From Kitasatospora albolonga (GTDB taxonomy: Bacteria; Actinomycetota; Actinomycetes; Streptomycetales; Streptomycetaceae), in assembly GCA_002082585.1 (NCBI GenBank), contig CP020563.1, forward strand, positions 5,326,001 to 5,390,000: DNA of 64,000 bases, written 5' to 3'. Positions 1-8,158 of the stretch are shown one piece after another; within the stretch, counting starts at the first letter, position 1; the number at the start of each line of letters is the position of its first letter. A program made the position numbers and the translations under genes. Below the pieces are notes generated by a model. It had not been told where the DNA came from and did no database searches. It saw nothing but the letters and a program-made list of their open reading frames with translations.

Positions 1-2
1 GG

Positions 3-1238
3 AAGTACATCGGCCCCGGCATCGTTGTCGCGGCGACCGGGGTCGGGGCTGGTGACCTGGTCGCGACCCTCGTCGCGGGCAGCAAGTTCGGGTACACGCT
101 CATGTGGGCGGCGGTGATCGGCTGCCTCGTCAAGATCTCGCTCGCCGAGGCGGCCGGGCGCTGGCACCTGGCGACCGGACGCACGCTCTTCGACGGCTGG
201 CGCAGCCTCGGCGCGTGGACGACCGTCTACTTCGCGATCTACGTCGTCGTCTGGGGCTTCATCTACGGCGCGACCGCCATGTCCTCCAGCGCCCTGCCCA
301 TCGTGGCGCTCTTCCCGGACGGGCCGGGGCTGAAGTTCTGGGCGATCGTGACCGGGCTGACCGGGCTGGCCTTCGTCTGGTTCAATCGGTACGCCGTCTT
401 CGAGAAGGTCATGACGGTCCTGGTCGGCATCATGTTCGTGGTGGTCGTCTACGTGGCCGCCCGGGTGGTGCCGGACGTGGGTGCCTCGTTCGCCGGGCTC
501 GTCCCCGTACTGCCGGACGGCTCGCTGCTCTACACCCTCGGGCTGATCGGCGGCGTCGGCGGCACGATCACGATGGCGGCCTACGGTTACTGGGTGAACG
601 CCAAAGGCTGGAGCAACTCCTCCTGGATGAAGGTGATGCGGCTCGACAACCGGGTCGCCTACCTCACCACCGGCATCTTCGTCGTCGCCATGCTGATCGT
701 CGGCGCCGAACTGCTGCACGCCTCGCAGCTCGCCCTCACCTCCGGCGACCGCGGACTGATCGACCTCGGCACGATCCTGGAGGACCGCTTCGGCCCGTCG
801 ACCGCCACGCTCTTCCTGGTCGGCTTCTTCGCCACCTCCTTCTCGTCGCTGATCGGCGTCTGGCACGGGGTGAGCCTGATGTTCGCCGACTTCGTGGAGC
901 GGTTCCGCGCCCCGGCGGACCGGGAGAAGGAACACGCGGGCCCGGCCGTCGTCGACCGCCAGCAGCGCTCGCGGCCCTTCCGCGCCTACCTCCTCTGGCT
1001 GACCTTCCCGCCGATGACCCTCCTCTGGCTGGACGAACCCTTCGGCCTGGTCATCGCGTACGGGGTGCTCGGCGCGTTCTTCATGCCGTTCCTCGCCCTG
1101 ACCCTGCTCTGGCTGCTCAACTCCTCCCGTACGCCCAGGGAATGGCGCAACAGCTGGCTCAGCAACGGGATGCTGGCCCTCGCGGGGCTGCTGTTCATCG
1201 TGCTCTGCGTCCAGCAGGTGCGCGAACTGCCCTGGTGA
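3..1238 (+). CDS. Nramp-like metal ion transporter, 5' truncated by window edge
   Basis: The reading frame is open from base 3, so the true start lies before the window and at least 411 residues are visible. The protein is a polytopic membrane protein with about ten hydrophobic segments, and its first visible segment (GPGIVVAATGVGAGD) resembles the start of the Nramp fold. The classical metal ligands are not recognisable: the first helix reads GVGAGD rather than DPGN, and the region expected to hold the MPH motif of helix 6 reads TITMAAYGYW. It is therefore better called Nramp-related than a proven Mn/Fe transporter. It converges on the chitinase gene, with a hairpin between them. Confidence 0.75.
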   Translation, partial: KYIGPGIVVAATGVGAGDLVATLVAGSKFGYTLMWAAVIGCLVKISLAEAAGRWHLATGRTLFDGWRSLGAWTTVYFAIYVVVWGFIYGATAMSSSALPIVALFPDGPGLKFWAIVTGLTGLAFVWFNRYAVFEKVMTVLVGIMFVVVVYVAARVVPDVGASFAGLVPVLPDGSLLYTLGLIGGVGGTITMAAYGYWVNAKGWSNSSWMKVMRLDNRVAYLTTGIFVVAMLIVGAELLHASQLALTSGDRGLIDLGTILEDRFGPSTATLFLVGFFATSFSSLIGVWHGVSLMFADFVERFRAPADREKEHAGPAVVDRQQRSRPFRAYLLWLTFPPMTLLWLDEPFGLVIAYGVLGAFFMPFLALTLLWLLNSSRTPREWRNSWLSNGMLALAGLLFIVLCVQQVRELPW

Positions 1239-1263
1239 TTCCGGGGACAGCCCGGGAAACGCG

Positions 1264-1293
1264 GCAGCGCCGCCGGGGGAGCGGCGGCGCTGC
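1264..1293. terminator. Hairpin between convergent genes
   Basis: A perfect 11-bp stem (GCAGCGCCGCC with its complement) and 8-nt loop lie between the transporter and the chitinase, which converge. There is no T tract, as is usual in this genus. It probably acts in both directions. Confidence 0.6.
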
Positions 1294-1339
1294 GGGTCGG
1301 GGGGTGGCTGTGTTCGGTGCGGGAGGAGCTGCCGAGGAG

Positions 1340-3070
1340 TTACGGCAGGTTGCGGACGTGCGGGCCGACCGCCTTCGACCAGGCGAACCCGGCCGTCGCG
1401 TCCCAGTTGGTCGACCAGGTCATCGCGCCGCGCAGCGACGGGTAGGTCTTCGAGGGCTTGAAGGAACCGCAGTTGGTGCCCCTGGTCAGGCAGTCCAGGG
1501 CGGCGTTCACGACCGACGGGGCGACGTATCCGCTGCCCGCGCCACGGGTGGAGGCCGGGACACCGATGCCGACCTGGGACGGGTCGAGGCCGTTCTCCAG
1601 CTGGATGCAGGCGAGCGCGGTGAGGAAGTCCACCGAACCCTGGTGGTAGACCTTGCCGTCGCAGCCGAGCATCGAACCGCTGTTGTAGTACTGCATGTTG
1701 ACGACGGTCAGGATGTCCTTGACGTTGAGCGCCGTCCTGAAGTAGTCGGCCGACGTCGTCTGCATGTCGATCGTCTGCGGGGCCATCGTGAGGACGAGTC
1801 CGGGGCCCGCCTTTGCCGACAGCTGGCGCAGCGCCTTCGTCATGTAGGTGGCGTTGAGACCGTTCTCCAGGTCGATGTCGACCCCGTTGAAGCCGTAGTC
1901 CTGCATCAGCGCGTAGACCGAGTCGGCGAACGCGGTGGCGGAGGCGTCGTTGTCGACCCGGACCGTGCCCAGTTCGCCGCCGATCGAGATGATGACGTTC
2001 TTGCCCTGGGCCTGCTTGGTCTTGATGTCCGCCCGGAACTGGGCGTCCGTGTAGCCGTTCAGCCCGGCCGTGTCGAGGTTGAAGGTCACCGCGCCCCGCG
2101 TCGGCGTGGCGTCCGCGAAGGAGACCGCGATGATGTCGTAGTCGGCCGGCACGTCGGTGAGCTTCTGGACGGCCGCGCCGTTGTTGAAGTTCTGCCAGTA
2201 GCCGGTCACCGCGTGCTTGGGCACCGCGGGGCCGGGGCCGGGGCCCGTACCGGGCTTGGCCGTACGGGCGCTGACGGCGGCGGACTTGACCGACTCACCG
2301 GCCGCGTTGGTGGCGCTCACGGAGAACTGGTACGCCGTGTCGGCGGCCAGCCCCGTGACGGTCGCCGAGGTTCCGGTGGAGGTGGTGGCCTGCACACCGT
2401 CCCGGTACACCTTGTAACCCGCGGCGCCCGAGACCGCGTTCCAGGACAGGGCGACCGAGGAGGTCGTCGTGGCGCCCGCGGTGAGACCGGCGGGGGCCGC
2501 CGGGATGACCGGGCCGGGGCCGTCGCCGCCCCCGCCGCCGTCGGGTCCCGTCACCTCGATGTCGTCGGCGAAGTAGGCGGACTGCCCGTACCAGCCGTGG
2601 GTGTAGACGGTCACCGACGTGGTGCTGGCCCCGGTCCGGAAGCTGGTGGACAGCTTGGTCCAGGTGGTGGAGCCCGGCGTCCAGGTGGAGACGTCGGTCG
2701 TTCCGCTGCCGGTCACACCGAGGTAGGCGTAACCGCCCTGCACCCAGGAGCTCAGCGCGTACGTCGAGTTGGGCTTCACGGCCACGGTCTGCGAGCACTT
2801 GGCGTTGTCGTGTCCGGCCGGGGTGGCCTTCAGCGCGGACGTGCCGCTGCGCACGGGGGAGGAGACGGTGCTCCCGCTGCCCCCGGTACAGGACCAGTTG
2901 GCGAGCCCCGACTCGAAGCCGGCGTTCTTGGCGTTGTTGACGTCGGCGGCCTGGGCGGTGGAGACGAGTCCGGTGACGGTCAGGGCGCCTGCCGCGATGA
3001 CGGCCACCGCGCCGCCGAGGAACGGCCGGGCGTGGTGCCTTCTGCGTCTGCTGCCTGCGGAGCGTTGCAC
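1340..3070 (-). CDS. Secreted chitinase, GH18 with CBM and fibronectin III domains
   Basis: A 576-residue extracellular enzyme that hydrolyses chitin. An Arg-rich N terminus and hydrophobic stretch ending in AQA at residue 41 form a signal peptide, possibly Tat-type given the run of arginines. A carbohydrate-binding beta-sandwich follows (about 44-175), then a Gly/Pro linker, one fibronectin III domain (about 190-272), a second linker and the GH18 barrel (about 285-576). The barrel has the SIGG motif (362-365) and the catalytic motif D398-x-D400-x-E402. The GTG start was chosen because GGAGG lies 7 nt upstream and the signal peptide follows at once. Transcription should come from the DasR-type promoter near 3340, which leaves a leader of about 260 nt. 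Confidence 0.93.
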   Translation of the reverse strand: MQRSAGSRRRRHHARPFLGGAVAVIAAGALTVTGLVSTAQAADVNNAKNAGFESGLANWSCTGGSGSTVSSPVRSGTSALKATPAGHDNAKCSQTVAVKPNSTYALSSWVQGGYAYLGVTGSGTTDVSTWTPGSTTWTKLSTSFRTGASTTSVTVYTHGWYGQSAYFADDIEVTGPDGGGGGDGPGPVIPAAPAGLTAGATTTSSVALSWNAVSGAAGYKVYRDGVQATTSTGTSATVTGLAADTAYQFSVSATNAAGESVKSAAVSARTAKPGTGPGPGPAVPKHAVTGYWQNFNNGAAVQKLTDVPADYDIIAVSFADATPTRGAVTFNLDTAGLNGYTDAQFRADIKTKQAQGKNVIISIGGELGTVRVDNDASATAFADSVYALMQDYGFNGVDIDLENGLNATYMTKALRQLSAKAGPGLVLTMAPQTIDMQTTSADYFRTALNVKDILTVVNMQYYNSGSMLGCDGKVYHQGSVDFLTALACIQLENGLDPSQVGIGVPASTRGAGSGYVAPSVVNAALDCLTRGTNCGSFKPSKTYPSLRGAMTWSTNWDATAGFAWSKAVGPHVRNLP

Positions 3071-3204
3071 GTGAGCCTCCGTGGGGGAGTTGGTGGTGCG
3101 TGGCGGGGGTGGTGCGGTGGTGGTGCGGGCGTTGCCGGACGGGCGGGGTGCGCGGCGGTGGTGACGGGGAAGGGCCGCGCGGTGGGGCGGGGTGAGGCGG
3201 GGGT

Positions 3205-3286
3205 GGAACCTTGCGGGGCGGAACCTTGCGGGGTGGTGCGGTCCCTGGGGCGGTACGGAACCTTGCCGGGCGGTACGGAACCTTGC
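3205..3286. repeat. Four copies of GGAACCTTGC in the chitinase leader
   Basis: The 10-mer GGAACCTTGC occurs at 3205, 3220, 3257 and 3277, each followed by a G-rich stretch. All four lie between the chitinase promoter and its start codon, so they are transcribed as GCAAGGTTCC in the 5' leader. No function is known to me. Confidence 0.8.
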
Positions 3287-3335
3287 GGGATGCGGGATGC
3301 GGGTGGAGCCGGGGCGGTGGCCACCGCTGGCGGAT

Positions 3336-3364
3336 AAACTGGTCCAGACCAATCAAGTTGTCAA
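3336..3364 (-). promoter_or_regulatory. Chitinase promoter (TTGACA-17-CAGTTT)
   Basis: Read on the minus strand, TTGACA (3359-3364) and CAGTTT (3336-3341) are separated by 17 nt, a good housekeeping-sigma promoter for the chitinase. The dre operator overlaps the spacer and the -10 element, which fits simple repression. Confidence 0.65.
3338..3353. promoter_or_regulatory. DasR-responsive element (dre)
   Basis: ACTGGTCCAGACCAAT is a 16-bp near-palindrome that closely matches the consensus bound by the GntR-type regulator DasR (ACTGGTCTAGACCACT-like). DasR represses chitinolytic genes in Streptomyces until glucosamine-6-phosphate accumulates. The site sits inside the chitinase promoter. Confidence 0.8.
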
Positions 3365-3662
3365 GACCTCTGGCAGTGAAAGGGACTTCGACAGGAGGTG
3401 GGGCAGGGTCCGGGGCGGAGTTTCTTTACCCGGAGATGACCTGCCGCCCGTGCCCCCGCCACCCCCACGGGTGATCTTGCGGAAGGTCTCCGTACCGTGA
3501 CGAGAACCGCCCGCCGAAATGATCCGGTACGCGCCTGTATCCGCCTTGACGTGCGGGAATGGAAGTGTGACCGGATTCTGGACGGGGGGTTCGGTAACGC
3601 TCCGCAGTGGTAGGTCAGTTGGGTGGAATCGATTTCGTCCTGTTTGCCACCCGACCCCCGTA

Positions 3663-3733
3663 CGAACGGTGTTCGCATGATGACGCACTGGTCCCCGAGA
3701 ACTGTTCTCTGCCTGGTGAGACGTGGCTAAAGT
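3663..3733 (+). promoter_or_regulatory. Candidate promoter and dyads ahead of the Tad cluster
   Basis: Two dyads lie here: CGAAC-ggt-GTTCG (3663-3675) and GAGAAC-t-GTTCTC (3697-3709). A possible -10 TAAAGT follows at 3728-3733, with the second dyad where the -35 would be. The GAGAAC/GTTCTC core also occurs in the hairpin before the pilin gene. Apart from the features listed separately, nothing else was recognised between 3071 and 3808. Confidence 0.35.
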
Positions 3734-3808
3734 GCTGAGGCAGGAGCACGGAGCAGGAGCGATTGCGGCCGACGTCTCGACGGCGGCCGGAGCCGAACGG
3801 GGAAGAGC

Positions 3809-4741
3809 GTGCCGACCGCGATAGCAGTGACGAGTGCAGATCTGGTGCTGCCGCCCACCGATCAGCAGACACCGACCGCGGCCCTGCTCCAGGCCCCCGA
3901 GGACCAGGCGCTGGAGCAGGCGATCGGCGATATGCACCTGCTGCTGGAGCAGCACGGATATGTGATCGCCCTCTACCCGTCCGGTATCCGCCCCGAGCAC
4001 GAACGCCGCCTCCACGCCATCCGCTCGGTCCTGGAGAGCGACCGGATCGCCCTGGTCAAGGTGGACCTGCCGCCCCTGGGTGTCGCCGTACTGGTGCGCC
4101 AGTTACGGCAGTTGTCCATCTGCGACTTCAGCCCTGGGGTGATCGCCTCCGCCGCCCGGCTGCTGTCGCACTACATCTACGCGGGCGCCCTGCTCAACTC
4201 GGTCGCCAAGCTCGACCGGGTCCCGGTCGGCCTCAAGAGCCACGCCAGGTCCTGGGTCCCCGGCTCCCAGTTCGCCGTGCTCGCCGGACCCGAACCGCAG
4301 CTCATCAAGGTGGGCCCGGTCGCGGAACCGCTGGCCGGGCCCACCTTCCGTACCCATCTCCTCGTTGCCAGAGGGCAGTTGCCGTCCGAGTGGGTGCAGG
4401 AGACCCTCGCGCCCGCCTGGCAGGTCCAGGCCGTACAGGAGACGGGCGTACCCGCCGACTCCCCACGCTGGTGGGGCACGGCGAAGCTGGTGGAGTTCGC
4501 CGCCCACCTCCCGGACATCTCCGTGCTGTACCAACTGGTCGCCTCCGTACGGCGCGAGAAGTGCCACTGGTGCGAGATGGAACTCATCGGCGACCGCTGC
4601 GCCTTCTGTTCCTCCCCGCTCACCGCCCCGCTCGCCCCCTCCCACACCGCCGCGCCCGCCGCGCCCCGAGCCGCCCTCGAGAGCCGCACACCCTCCACCG
4701 GCCCCCTCCAGCTGGAAGCCGGCAGACTCTCCGGCCCCTAG
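3809..4741 (+). CDS. Conserved protein with C-terminal zinc ribbon, first gene of the Tad cluster
   Basis: 310 residues of unknown function. No signal peptide or clear membrane helix is seen, so it is probably cytoplasmic. Near the C terminus C252-x2-C255-x8-C264-x2-C267 forms a zinc ribbon, followed by a Pro/Ala-rich tail. The GTG start has GGAAGAG just upstream. Codon 99 is TTA (4103-4105), the leucine codon read by bldA tRNA in Streptomyces, so translation may be restricted to development. It lies 190 bp ahead of the CpaB gene in the same direction, and its position suggests a regulatory or accessory role in pilus assembly. That is inference only. Confidence 0.8.
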   Translation: MPTAIAVTSADLVLPPTDQQTPTAALLQAPEDQALEQAIGDMHLLLEQHGYVIALYPSGIRPEHERRLHAIRSVLESDRIALVKVDLPPLGVAVLVRQLRQLSICDFSPGVIASAARLLSHYIYAGALLNSVAKLDRVPVGLKSHARSWVPGSQFAVLAGPEPQLIKVGPVAEPLAGPTFRTHLLVARGQLPSEWVQETLAPAWQVQAVQETGVPADSPRWWGTAKLVEFAAHLPDISVLYQLVASVRREKCHWCEMELIGDRCAFCSSPLTAPLAPSHTAAPAAPRAALESRTPSTGPLQLEAGRLSGP

Positions 4742-4930
4742 CCCCCCGCCCGGCCCGGGCCCCGGCCCCCGGCCCGTACCGCCTCACGCGCCTCCCTCTC
4801 CGTCTCCGCCCGCTGCCCTACGCACCCGATCCGCCGCCGATCCGCCCCCGCTCCCCACCTGGTACGCCCTCCCGCTCCACACCCGCATACGCACCCGATT
4901 CGCATCCGATCCGAACGAGGTTGTCCGGCC

Positions 4931-5644
4931 ATGAACTCCCGCCAGCGCCGCGGCGTGATACTCCTGCTCCTGTCGGTCCTGTGTGCCTTCGGTGCCTTCG
5001 CCGGAGTGCTCTCGGTGATCAGCGATGTGAACGCGAAGGTCGGACCCGAAGTCACCGCCTACCAGCTGAAGACCGACGTGGCCCCCTATACGGCCCTGCG
5101 CGGCGGCCAGTTCGAGAAGATCTCGATGCCCAAGCGCTGGCTCTCGGAGAACGCGGTGACCGACCTGCGGGAGGTCGAGTCGAAGATCGCCGTCACCCAC
5201 CTCCGCAAGGGCTCGCTGCTCCAGTCGGACATGATGGTCCGCAAACCCGAACTCCGTGCCGGTGAGCAGGAGATCGCCATCATGATCGACGCCGCCACCG
5301 GGGTCGCGGGCAAGATCACACCGGGCGCCACGGTCAACATCTACGCCACCTTCGCCGGGGAACAGCGGGAGGACGGCGCCCCCGCCCAGTCCAAGGTCAT
5401 CGTCTCCAACGCCAAGGTGCTGGAGGTCGGCAAGCTCACCGCGCTGGAGCCGACCGGCGACGAACGCCGCAGCCAGGTCACCGAGGCCGTGCCGATCACC
5501 TTCGCCCTGAACACCCTGGACACCCAGCGCATCGCCTACGCCGAGTCCTTCGCGGAGCACGTACGTCTCGCACTCGTCGCCCCGGGCAGCGACGGCACCA
5601 TCCGCCCGGGAGACCGCACCTACACGCTCGACAAGGACAAGTGA
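4931..5644 (+). CDS. cpaB: Flp pilus assembly protein CpaB (SAF domain)
   Basis: 237 residues with one N-terminal membrane helix (about 8-30) and an SAF/CpaB-like domain (about 38-105), followed by a region resembling the CpaB/RcpC C terminus. In Tad systems CpaB is an envelope assembly protein; with no outer membrane here it is presumably anchored in the cytoplasmic membrane and faces the cell wall. The gene sits 7 bp before the CpaE-like ATPase gene. The upstream spacer 4742-4930 contains degenerate repeats of the form TACGCACCCGATCCG. Confidence 0.85.
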   Translation: MNSRQRRGVILLLLSVLCAFGAFAGVLSVISDVNAKVGPEVTAYQLKTDVAPYTALRGGQFEKISMPKRWLSENAVTDLREVESKIAVTHLRKGSLLQSDMMVRKPELRAGEQEIAIMIDAATGVAGKITPGATVNIYATFAGEQREDGAPAQSKVIVSNAKVLEVGKLTALEPTGDERRSQVTEAVPITFALNTLDTQRIAYAESFAEHVRLALVAPGSDGTIRPGDRTYTLDKDK

Positions 5645-5651
5645 GGATCGG

Positions 5652-6950
5652 ATGACCACCAGAATCCTCCCGGCCGTGGGCGACCCCGACGCGGCCCGCT
5701 CCGTCATCACCCTGCTCAGCCAGCTCCCCGACGCCGAACCCGCAGGCCCGGTCACCGACTCGACCCAGCTGATCGACACCTTGGCACGTCTCGCGGGCGA
5801 GGCCCTCGACGAGCTGCCCGAAGTGGTGCTGGTGCACGAGCGGATCGGCCCGGTCCCCGCGCTGGAGCTGATCCGGGAGGTCTCCCTGCGGTTCCCCTCC
5901 GTCGGGGTCGTCATGATCACCACGGACGTCGGACCCACCCTCTTCGCCGACGCGATGGACTCCGGCGCGCGCGGTCTGGTCACCCTCCCGGTGGGGTACG
6001 AGGAACTTGCCAACCGGGTCCAGGCCGCCGCCCAGTGGTCGACCGGCGTACGCCGTCATCTCTCCTCCGGCGGTGACGTCTTCACCGGCCCCGGCGGCAC
6101 GGTCGTCACGGTCACCGGCGCCAAGGGCGGTGTCGGCGCCACGGTCACCGCCATCCAACTCGCCCTGGCCTCCCAGGCGTCCGGCCACACCGTCGCCCTG
6201 GTCGACATGGACCTCCAGACCGGCGACATCGCCTCGTTCCTCGACGTACAGTTCCGGCGCTCGCTCGTCGACCTCGCCCTGATCGCCGACATCTCGCCCC
6301 GGGTCCTCTCCGACGCGGTCTTCTCCCACTCCACCGGCCTCGCCCTGCTGCTGGCCCCCGGCGAGGGCGAGCGCGGCGAGGAGGTCAGCGACCGGTCGGC
6401 CCGCCAGATCGTCAGCGCCCTGCGCTCCCGGTACGAGGTCGTCGTCATCGACTGCGGCGGCCAGATGAACGGCGCCAACGCCGCCGCCATCGAGATGGCC
6501 GACGTGGCCCTGCTGGTGACGACCCCGGACGTGGTCGCGGTGCGCGGCGCGAAACGCATCGTACGGATGTGGGAACGGCTCCAGATCCGCAAGGCGGAGG
6601 AGACGGTCACCCTCGTCAACCGCTTCACCCGCAACACCGAGATCCAGCCGACCCTGATCCAGAAGATCACCGGCACCCGGGTCGCCTCCGCGGCGGTCCC
6701 CGCCAACTTCAAGGAGCTCCAGGCGTCCATCGACTCCGGCCGTCTGCACGAGCTGGACGCCAAGAGCACGGTCAAGCAAGCACTTTGGAGCCTGGCCGGA
6801 GAGCTGGGCATCGTCAGGCCGAGCGCCACCGCCAAGAAGGGCGGCGCCCTGGCCAGGAGGAACAGCGGCACCTTCAAGAACGACCGAGGCTCGATCGGCC
6901 GCCCGCGCCGCCGACGTGCCGGGCCCGCCGACTCCGAGGGGACACGTTGA
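5652..6950 (+). CDS. cpaE: CpaE/TadZ-like pilus localisation ATPase
   Basis: 432 residues. The N-terminal part (about 1-130) looks like a degenerate receiver domain and the rest is a MinD/ParA-type P-loop ATPase with a deviant Walker A, KGGVGAT (158-164), and conserved DMD and DCGG segments. CpaE/TadZ proteins mark the cell position where the pilus machine assembles. The C terminus is Lys/Arg rich. The gene is followed 3 bp later by the first TadE gene, so the two are probably cotranscribed and translationally coupled. Confidence 0.87.
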   Translation: MTTRILPAVGDPDAARSVITLLSQLPDAEPAGPVTDSTQLIDTLARLAGEALDELPEVVLVHERIGPVPALELIREVSLRFPSVGVVMITTDVGPTLFADAMDSGARGLVTLPVGYEELANRVQAAAQWSTGVRRHLSSGGDVFTGPGGTVVTVTGAKGGVGATVTAIQLALASQASGHTVALVDMDLQTGDIASFLDVQFRRSLVDLALIADISPRVLSDAVFSHSTGLALLLAPGEGERGEEVSDRSARQIVSALRSRYEVVVIDCGGQMNGANAAAIEMADVALLVTTPDVVAVRGAKRIVRMWERLQIRKAEETVTLVNRFTRNTEIQPTLIQKITGTRVASAAVPANFKELQASIDSGRLHELDAKSTVKQALWSLAGELGIVRPSATAKKGGALARRNSGTFKNDRGSIGRPRRRRAGPADSEGTR

Positions 6951-6953
6951 GCG

Positions 6954-7391
6954 ATGACGACCACCACCACAAGGACGGCTCGCAGCGGTATACGGGGGCT
7001 CCGAACTCTCCGGGTCCCCCGAACCCTCCGGAGAGATGACCGGGGGCAGACCGCGATCGAGTTCCTCGGCATGACCCCCTTCATCATCCTGATCATGCTG
7101 GTGCTCTGGGAGTGCGCCCTGATCGGCTACACGTTCAGCCTCGCGGGCAACGCGGCGGACGTGGGCGCGCGGAAGGGGAGCGGAGCGGAGTCCGGGGCCG
7201 GGGCGGCCTGCGAGGCGGGTGCGCGGGAGGACCTGCCCGCCGCCTGGGCGGGCGCGGCCGATGTGCGGTGCGGGCCGAGCGGCGGCCTGTACGAGGCGAA
7301 GGTGCGGCTCAAGGTTCCGGTGCTGGTGCCGGGGCTGTTCGACCTGAACACCCACATCACGGGCGAAGCCGGATCGCCGAGGGAGGACTGA
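6954..7391 (+). CDS. tadE: TadE-like pseudopilin 1
   Basis: 145 residues. A basic leader of 31 residues precedes RGQTAIEF, a class III prepilin motif with predicted cleavage between G31 and Q32 and the conserved Glu at +5. A hydrophobic helix follows. The remainder is a small extracytoplasmic domain with two cysteines. TadE proteins are minor pilins processed by the same peptidase as Flp. The stop codon lies 3 nt before the ATG of the second TadE gene. Confidence 0.85.
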   Translation: MTTTTTRTARSGIRGLRTLRVPRTLRRDDRGQTAIEFLGMTPFIILIMLVLWECALIGYTFSLAGNAADVGARKGSGAESGAGAACEAGAREDLPAAWAGAADVRCGPSGGLYEAKVRLKVPVLVPGLFDLNTHITGEAGSPRED

Positions 7392-7394
7392 GTG

Positions 7395-8003
7395 ATGACG
7401 GCCACCGTGAACGCACCACCGCAGGCCGGCACCCGAGGAACGGACCGGAGGACGGGCCGGGACACGGGCCGGGGGATGGGCCGGGGGATGGGCCGACGTA
7501 CGGGTCGGCACACGAGCCGCGACCGGGACCCGGGCCTGCGCAGGGACCGGCACACGAGCCGGACCCGGAGCCGGGGCATGCGCCGACTCCGGGACCCGGG
7601 CATGCGCCAGCTCCGGGACCCGGGCATGCGCCGGAGCCGGGCCCGGAGCCGGGGCACCCGCCGGGACCGGGGCCAGGTGGCCCTGGAGTACCTCGGCTTC
7701 CTCCCCCTGCTCCTCCTCGTCGCCCTGCTGGCCATCCAGCTCGGCCTCGCCGCCTACGCCGCCAACCAGGCGGGCACGGCCGCCCGCGCCGGAGCCCGTA
7801 CGGCGGCGAGCCACGACGCCCAGGGCGACCCGGGCTCCACGGCGCGCAGCGCGGTGAGCGGCTGGCTGGCCGACGGCGGGTTCAGCTACCGCCAGAGCGG
7901 CTACCGGGACATCACCGCCACCGTCGCGATCAAGGTCCCCTCGCTCGTCCCCGGTATCGGCCCCTGGACGGCGACCCGGAGCGCCACGATGCCGCGCGAG
8001 TGA
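7395..8003 (+). CDS. tadE: TadE-like pseudopilin 2 with repetitive Arg-rich leader
   Basis: 202 residues from ATG 7395 (GTG 7392 is also possible); GGGAGG ends 8 nt upstream of the ATG. The cytoplasmic leader is very long and repetitive: residues 20-92 consist of Arg/Gly/Asp-rich repeats such as RDPGMRR and SRTRSRG. RGQVALEYLG follows, with predicted class III cleavage between G93 and Q94, then a hydrophobic helix and an extracellular domain. TadE leaders are normally much shorter. The repeats are visible in the DNA (about 7440-7670) and look like slippage-driven expansion. The gene end overlaps the tandem repeat that starts at 7996. Confidence 0.8.
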   Translation: MTATVNAPPQAGTRGTDRRTGRDTGRGMGRGMGRRTGRHTSRDRDPGLRRDRHTSRTRSRGMRRLRDPGMRQLRDPGMRRSRARSRGTRRDRGQVALEYLGFLPLLLLVALLAIQLGLAAYAANQAGTAARAGARTAASHDAQGDPGSTARSAVSGWLADGGFSYRQSGYRDITATVAIKVPSLVPGIGPWTATRSATMPRE

Positions 8004-8109
8004 CCCCGTACGGGCACACCCGCGCGAGTGACCCCACTGCGGGGACACCCGGGCGAGTGACCTCGTACGGAGACATCCGCACGAGCGACCCCACTACGGG
8101 ACACCCGCC
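7996..8109. repeat. Four ~28-bp tandem repeats spanning the stop codon of TadE2
   Basis: Copies begin at 7996, 8024, 8053 and 8081 with the core GAGTGACCCC...ACGGG.ACACCCGC. The TGA stop of the preceding gene (8001-8003) lies in the first copy and TGA or CGA recurs at the same place in the others. The ACACCCGCC tail is itself repeated. The block ends shortly before the tadA ribosome binding site. Confidence 0.9.
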
Positions 8110-8158
8110 ACACCCGCCACACCCCGCTTCACGCGCTACAGCGAGGAGAGTTACGCAG

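Noticed and set aside
104..3337. Very long plus-strand open frame across the transporter and antisense to the chitinase
   Set aside because: It is a by-product of high G+C. The product is Arg/Gly/Val rich with no domain, and it overlaps two well-supported genes in other frames.
5496..8048. Long minus-strand open frame opposite the Tad genes
   Set aside because: Shadow frame; the plus-strand genes have recognisable domains, correct spacing and ribosome binding sites.
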